Shown piece by piece: positions 22,477 through 26,375 of a stretch of DNA of 26,375 nt. Below the pieces are notes generated by a model, which did no database searches, was not told the origin of the DNA, and saw only the letters and a list, made by a program, of their open reading frames with translations. Source of the DNA: CBDVBL01 sp965555375 (GTDB taxonomy: Bacteria; Zixibacteria; MSB-5A5; UBA10806); contig CBEWDL010000027.1 in the NCBI GenBank assembly GCA_965555375.1, positions 1 to 26,375 of the forward strand. Direction: 5' to 3'. Within the stretch, counting starts at the first letter, position 1. Every line of letters starts with the position of its first letter. A program made the position numbers and the translations under genes.

Positions 22477-22533
22477 GCCTCAGCACGACATTACATTTTG
22501 CTGCTGAGGCATAGAATAAGGAGGTCGATTGAT

Positions 22534-23469
22534 ATGAAAAGAGGATTGTTGGCAAAGCTGTTGGGCATCATATTGCTATTTTGGACAAGCCCTCTGCTGG
22601 CAGACGTCGACGTCAGCATAACTGATGCCTACTTGGTGGACCGGGACACCGGCCTGCCTATGGAAACGCTGGTGATGTCCCAGTTAGATTCTGTCATGTT
22701 GATGTACGAAGTTGTTTGTAATACTACGGTGTATGATGGTGAGGAATCGGTCACTAAGAAGATCGAGATTAATAGGGAGCTTAAACCGGGGTCATTGATG
22801 AAAAGCGACCTTGGGCTTTTGATGGAGCCCGGTGAAGTAGAGAAACAGGACGGAACCATAGTAAATGCCCATCATCCGGACATAATAGATGGGGAGCTTC
22901 CCGCGCTTGCCAATTCGGTAGGCACCCGCGTGGCGGCTGCTAATAACTGCCCGGACCCGCCGTCGGACCAAGTGGGTTTACCCCACCCTTATACGGCGCA
23001 ACGCGTTGTCGGCGCTAATAAGTTTTGCAAGCACTTCGTTGGTCATGAAACGACGCTACAGGTCTTGGTTGGCAATACAGGGTTGGTACAGGAGCCTGGA
23101 TTCCCTGATCCTGATAACGTGCGCACATACACATTTGACGGTCCGGTGATTTGGGACAAAATCGAAAAAAAAGTTAACGAGCCTGGAACCGCATATGATG
23201 TAATAGACGACGATGGCTGGTTTAGTGTGCCGGATGTAGCGCCAGGCACGTATCCGATTGATGTGGCTGTGGATATCGAAGTAGAGGACGCCATAGACAT
23301 TGACCCCAGTAATAATGTATATACTTTCACTTTTTACTTGGTTGTGGAGGCCGAAGAGATCCCCACCCTTCACGAATGGGGCATGATCATCCTGGCGCTA
23401 TTACTTCTGGCCATTGGAACAGTGGCTGTTGTGAGGAGGCGGAAGGCTTTTCTTAGTAGAAGCGTCTAA
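22534..23469 (+). CDS. IPTL-CTERM sorting-domain protein, function unknown
   Basis: ATG 22534 follows AAGGAGG by 9 bases; upstream in-frame codons fall inside the leader hairpin and are rejected. The 311-residue product has a signal peptide (about 1-24, LLA-DV), a Cys-containing central part (NNCPDPPSDQVG, GANKFCKHFVGHE), then a CARDB/Ig-like beta region (HETTLQVLVGNTG to DPSNNVYTFTFYL). The C-terminus is a classic IPTL-CTERM signal: IPTLHEWGMIILALLLL, a second half of the helix, then RRRK. Such tails are held in the membrane and processed by an exosortase-family enzyme (not in this window) before surface display. The body has no enzyme motif I recognise; binding or structural roles are possible. 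It ends at a strong terminator, converging on the C25 protease unit. Confidence 0.88.
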   Translation: MKRGLLAKLLGIILLFWTSPLLADVDVSITDAYLVDRDTGLPMETLVMSQLDSVMLMYEVVCNTTVYDGEESVTKKIEINRELKPGSLMKSDLGLLMEPGEVEKQDGTIVNAHHPDIIDGELPALANSVGTRVAAANNCPDPPSDQVGLPHPYTAQRVVGANKFCKHFVGHETTLQVLVGNTGLVQEPGFPDPDNVRTYTFDGPVIWDKIEKKVNEPGTAYDVIDDDGWFSVPDVAPGTYPIDVAVDIEVEDAIDIDPSNNVYTFTFYLVVEAEEIPTLHEWGMIILALLLLAIGTVAVVRRRKAFLSRSV

Positions 23470-23505
23470 CCGCTAATTAAAGATCAGCATTTCTCCGTGA
23501 ATATC

Positions 23506-23533
23506 AGGGGCTGTTTCAGCGACAGCCCCTTTT
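23506..23533 (+). terminator. Terminator between convergent IPTL-CTERM genes
   Basis: AGGGGCTGT (23506-23514) pairs with ACAGCCCCT (23522-23530) around a 7-base loop, followed by TTT on the plus strand. It serves the 22534 gene; on the minus strand the stem follows the last possible stop directly but lacks a T tract. Confidence 0.85.
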
Positions 23534-23637
23534 CATAGCTGGCTGGTGGCTTTGTCGATGGCCGCCTTAACGGCGTGTGCCGTTTCCGGCGCCTCGCAAT
23601 TCAGTCTATCAATCGTCCTCGCCGGATCGTCTTCCAT
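23533..23637 (-). CDS. Possible 34-residue ORF after the small membrane protein
   Basis: ATG at 23637 opens MEDDPARTIDRLNCEAPETA and a further 14 residues, ending at TGA 23535-23533, exactly at the shared terminator hairpin. It overlaps the end of the 70-residue gene by 29 bases in another frame. The latter half could form a helix. The ribosome site is weak (GTGGAT). It may be real or simply an open frame in GC-rich DNA. Confidence 0.25.
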   Translation of the reverse strand: MEDDPARTIDRLNCEAPETAHAVKAAIDKATSQL

Positions 23638-23821
23638 AGTGAATCCACAGGTGGACGATGTATGCGATAATTATTGCGCTTATGAAAGTGCCGGCCAGAT
23701 CCAACGTGGTGATGTGGCCGGATATGAGAATAGCGACGAAGATTCCTGCCACTGCAATCGGGAAAACGACGGCCAGAACCTTGAAAAAAAGCGATGCTAT
23801 GAATACAGGGTTTCCCATCAT
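23609..23821 (-). CDS. Small two-helix membrane protein coupled to the C25 protease
   Basis: The 70-residue product (MMGNPVFIASLFF at the start) has two clear hydrophobic helices: about residues 5-34 (FKVLAVVFPIAVAGIFVAIL inside it) and about 43-60 (GTFISAIIIAYIVHLWI), and an acidic/basic tail GRRSGEDD. Its first ATG (23821) overlaps the protease stop as ATGA; a second ATG (23818) forms TGATG and lies 7 bases after GGAG, so either start gives translational coupling. An N-terminal extension in the same frame exists but reads as low-complexity, Arg-rich shadow of the protease gene. No family is recognised. By position it is likely made together with the sorted protease and may help insert, retain or process it; this is inference. 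Confidence 0.6.
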   Translation of the reverse strand: MMGNPVFIASLFFKVLAVVFPIAVAGIFVAILISGHITTLDLAGTFISAIIIAYIVHLWIHYGRRSGEDD

Positions 23822-26375
23822 CTTGCTCCGGCAGCTACAGCTTTTCGCCGGCGAATTATACCCACGGTTCCGGAAGCCAGCAACAACAAGCCCATTATGA
23901 TCATGCTCCATTCTGAAAGCGTGGGGACATCTAGTGGAGCGCCGACGATAATATCGAAATGAAGATCGGTGGTATATCCAAGATCTGTGTTGAGATCCAG
24001 GTCGAATGTTATTGGTTCTCCGATCGGACACTGCGCATCGACAGAAACCGAGAAAACGTCTCCAGCATTATCTCCGGTTCCGCCGTCGGAATAAATATCA
24101 CCGAAAAAGCCATTCGCATCGTCAACTGTAACGAAGACGTTATCCTCTGACAATACTCCGTTTACAGAGTTTGCTTGGCCCGAACCGTTGTTTGCAAGAG
24201 TTACTACAAGCTCGGCGCTTTCACCCGGATCTAAGATGCCATCAGCGTTGCCCATGGCGTCGTCGATTGTAACTTCAACGAATTCCAGTATCGGTGCGTG
24301 AACCGGCACCGTGAAATCGCTTATCCAGGTATCCAGGGCGGTTCCGGTTATCTCCAGCTGAAATGATATCGAATGGCCATCCGGGGCATCGCTCGAAACA
24401 TCGAAGGAGAACGCGTCATCAACGTAAGCCGTTCCGTTGTTCCCGGGAATCGTTCCGTAGTATTCAGAGTTGTCGAATATCGTTACGTAGGGATCGGTGG
24501 AGCTCAGGATGGCGGCAACGTTATGGGCATCCTCAGGACCGACATTTTGAAGCTGAACTCCTAATATGATACTTTCACCAGCGTCGGCCAATCCATTATT
24601 GTTGCCGGAAATATCGTTGATGTTATAGCTGTTGAATACGACATGTGGTCCCCCCGGGGCAACTATCTCGATAGTTGAAACATACGGTATTCGGTTTTGA
24701 GCGCTGATGACGATGTCGGCGGTGCCGGGCTGATCGAACGGTATCAACTGGATATCAACCGTCCCGGATTCATCGACATGACCGGCGCCATGCAAAACAG
24801 CTTCAACCGAAATTCCAACATAGGAACCGGGATCAGCCGAGACGGTTAGCGAGGTGGCGGACATCAAGATGGTCTGGTCATGCTGGACATTATTGGGCGA
24901 CGGCAGGCCCAGGTAGGTCATGACCGAGGGGTCGCCCATGAGATGGTAGATCTCCCAGTAGTAGTCGTTCATGCCGCTGCCGGATTCCTCAACCGCCATG
25001 TTGCCGCAGAAGATCAAAGCGTCGTTGACCACGTAATGCAGGCTTACCGGCTCGCCATGGTCATGGAAAACACCGTCATAAACACCGAGACCGGTTTGCT
25101 CATAGGTCGGGCCGTCCCCGATGAGGGGGCCGTAGCCGACCCCCCACCAGTAGTCCTCGTCCCAGTAGGTGGAAGCGGAGCCGCCGATATAGCCGATGGC
25201 ACCTTTATTCTCCACCTGAAGCCAGACCTCACCCACGCAGGGGGTGGAATAGTCGTCGCCGAATGTATTCGTCAGGCAACAGTTGCCGATGGCCAGAGGA
25301 TACTTATGAGCGTTGGTCAAACCGTTGACATCGCCGGAGGAGAACGACGGATTGGACCAGCCGCCGTGCGACCCGTGAGCCGTGTAGTTGATAAAACCGA
25401 CACCTTCATCGACCGTCTGGATGATGGCCGCCGCCGCCCCCGGATCGGCCGAGGCCGGATACAGCCAGGTATTGGAGTAGATGCCATGGTCGGAATTGAA
25501 ATAAAGATTGACCCCGTAGTTTATCTGGCCGTTACCATAAGTCGGGGCATTCCAGGCGTCTACTCCGGCGATCATGGTTACCTCGCCCAAAAAACCCGGA
25601 TCGGGCATGAGATACCGTTCATACTCCAGCGTCTTGTCGATCTGGGGCTGCAAAAGAGAAGGATTCTGAGCCGAAAATCGTCCATAGTAGATCTCCGGAA
25701 TGTGGTCGTTGGTATACTCGCAGAAATCGAGATCGGAGATATGCCCGCCATGAGAAAAGGCCGGTATCTGCTGGTCATCACCCACCAGCAACACAAACGA
25801 CGGCGCCGGGTCCTCCGGAGGATCGCTGTCATTGTAAAGACCCTGGATATAGCTCCTTATGGCCGAGTTGGAATAGCCGATCTCATCGGTATAAGCGGTG
25901 ATGACGTTAAATCCTTTCCGGGTCTTCCATTCAATAAACGGCTGGAGCTGCGACTCGAACATCCGGTCGGATACTATCACATACTTGACCGGATAGCTGA
26001 CCAGATCGTCTAAAAGCTGCAGCGGCTGATAATTGATGATCTGAGCGTAAACCGGCTCATAGAAAGGCGAATAATAATCCCGGCGCATCCGATCGGTCAG
26101 CGACCAGTCCGGATGAAGATAATCGACCCGAACCACTAAACGCTTGTAGACCCGGATGGAGTTGGCAACCGGATCATACTCCACCGGAGCCATGGAGACC
26201 ATCCCCAGATGCAAGGCCCGCATGATGCCGACATCGGATGTCTCCGTCAAAGGCAGGCTGTAATAGCCGCTCCTTGTGTAAAGCTGCCGGTCATACTCGA
26301 AAGGAACCGTGGCCGGATCCTGAGACTTCGACAGCGACGGCTGAACCGGCATGATCGGAACCGTCAGGCCGTAGT
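23818..26375 (-). CDS. Gingipain-like (C25) cysteine protease with IPTL-CTERM tail (5' end outside window)
   Basis: The frame is open to the right edge (YGLTVPI precedes the first internal Met at 26352), so the start and signal peptide are missing; 852 residues are visible. The order is a propeptide-like region, the C25 catalytic domain (KYVIVSDRMFESQLQPFIEW; FVLLVGDDQQIPAF; EIYYGRFSAQ) with the catalytic His in INYTAHGSHGGW (His codon 25375-25377) and Cys in AIGNCCLTNTFG (codons 25276-25281, the second Cys fitting the family pattern), then an Ig-like domain after HLMGDPSVMTYLG and two CARDB-like repeats with NGLADAGESI and DGILDPGESAELVV. The end is VPTLSEWSMIIMGLLLL then RRRK, an IPTL-CTERM signal. 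Relatives such as gingipains use type IX tails, so the exosortase-type tail is notable. Confidence 0.92.
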   Translation of the reverse strand, partial: YGLTVPIMPVQPSLSKSQDPATVPFEYDRQLYTRSGYYSLPLTETSDVGIMRALHLGMVSMAPVEYDPVANSIRVYKRLVVRVDYLHPDWSLTDRMRRDYYSPFYEPVYAQIINYQPLQLLDDLVSYPVKYVIVSDRMFESQLQPFIEWKTRKGFNVITAYTDEIGYSNSAIRSYIQGLYNDSDPPEDPAPSFVLLVGDDQQIPAFSHGGHISDLDFCEYTNDHIPEIYYGRFSAQNPSLLQPQIDKTLEYERYLMPDPGFLGEVTMIAGVDAWNAPTYGNGQINYGVNLYFNSDHGIYSNTWLYPASADPGAAAAIIQTVDEGVGFINYTAHGSHGGWSNPSFSSGDVNGLTNAHKYPLAIGNCCLTNTFGDDYSTPCVGEVWLQVENKGAIGYIGGSASTYWDEDYWWGVGYGPLIGDGPTYEQTGLGVYDGVFHDHGEPVSLHYVVNDALIFCGNMAVEESGSGMNDYYWEIYHLMGDPSVMTYLGLPSPNNVQHDQTILMSATSLTVSADPGSYVGISVEAVLHGAGHVDESGTVDIQLIPFDQPGTADIVISAQNRIPYVSTIEIVAPGGPHVVFNSYNINDISGNNNGLADAGESIILGVQLQNVGPEDAHNVAAILSSTDPYVTIFDNSEYYGTIPGNNGTAYVDDAFSFDVSSDAPDGHSISFQLEITGTALDTWISDFTVPVHAPILEFVEVTIDDAMGNADGILDPGESAELVVTLANNGSGQANSVNGVLSEDNVFVTVDDANGFFGDIYSDGGTGDNAGDVFSVSVDAQCPIGEPITFDLDLNTDLGYTTDLHFDIIVGAPLDVPTLSEWSMIIMGLLLLASGTVGIIRRRKAVAAGAR

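Larger units (their letters stand above)
22080..22533 (+). ncRNA. Structured non-coding region / long 5' leader of the IPTL-CTERM gene
   Basis: Five consecutive stem-loops can be read directly: 22108-22142 (13 bp with two G-U pairs, 9-base loop), 22152-22190 (AATAGTA/TACTATT with inner CCTAA/TTAGG), 22306-22335 (perfect 12 bp, 6-base loop), 22388-22416 (TATCACC/GGTGATA) and 22477-22510 (GCCTCAGCA/TGCTGAGGC), the last ending 8 bases before the gene's AAGGAGG. The fourth hairpin pairs away part of AAGGAGGTGAT, an 11-base match to the 16S anti-Shine-Dalgarno. No long protein reads through. It could be a cis-regulatory leader, a separate small RNA, or decayed DNA beside a tRNA; no known RNA family was recognised. 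Confidence 0.4.

Noticed and set aside
23642..24031. N-terminal extension of the small membrane protein upstream of its ATG pair
   Set aside because: The extra residues are Arg/His/Ser-rich with no domain and overlap the protease coding sequence in another frame; the ATGA overlap gives a better start.
24880..26013. A 377-codon open frame on the plus strand
   Set aside because: It lies fully antisense to the C25 protease, whose frame carries catalytic motifs, domain order and a sorting tail; the plus frame has no recognisable domain or ribosome site and is a GC-driven shadow.

Overview
The window looks like a bacterial chromosome fragment from the FCB group or a neighbouring uncultured lineage (Zixibacteria, Marinimicrobia and KSB1-like phyla are the closest style). 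This is inferred from protein style, not from a marker gene: two large exported hydrolases end in NYPNPFNP-type (type IX secretion type A / FlgD-Ig-like) C-terminal domains, one secreted protein carries dockerin-like Asn/Asp repeats, and two other proteins end in IPTL-CTERM (exosortase-type) sorting tails. Shine-Dalgarno sites are mostly canonical, with one striking exception (rnr, which looks leaderless).

Layout. (A) 1-2220: a left-truncated ECF sigma factor, a zinc-finger anti-sigma factor and two Spy/CpxP-like periplasmic proteins, closed by a strong terminator; it reads as an envelope or metal stress module. (B) 2255-4167: two minus-strand secreted proteins (dockerin-like; tail-fibre-like) bracketed by two direct copies of an 80-bp GC-rich repeat. 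(C) 4228-12167: a tightly packed six-gene unit: ribonuclease R, a sigma-54 enhancer-binding regulator, an outer-membrane-barrel-like protein, a lamin-tail-domain secreted protein, a second barrel-like protein and a dNTP triphosphohydrolase. Four consecutive junctions overlap by 4-7 bases and the fifth has a 6-base gap. (D) 12168-18434: a 1964-residue subtilisin-family protease with its own promoter and terminator. (E) 18435-19240: a small RNase-H-fold protein behind a sigma-54-like promoter. (F) 19255-21680: a zinc carboxypeptidase (M14) with a type IX-like tail. (G) 21721-21885: tRNA-Ser(UGA). (H) 21886-22533: about 650 bases without a convincing long gene, AT-rich and full of stem-loops, leading into (I) 22534-23533: an IPTL-CTERM protein. 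(J) 23533-26375, minus strand: a gingipain-like (C25) protease with an IPTL-CTERM tail, running off the right edge, whose stop codon overlaps a 70-residue two-helix membrane protein and possibly a 34-residue ORF after it.

The common theme is the cell envelope and export: stress sensing, barrel proteins and four large surface or secreted proteins using two different C-terminal sorting signals side by side. No insertion sequence, CRISPR array, phage or replication origin was found. The most unusual items are the C25 protease with an exosortase-type tail plus its overlapping small membrane protein, the structured leader before the other IPTL-CTERM gene, the probable leaderless rnr promoter, and the lamin-tail/barrel cassette embedded in a housekeeping operon.
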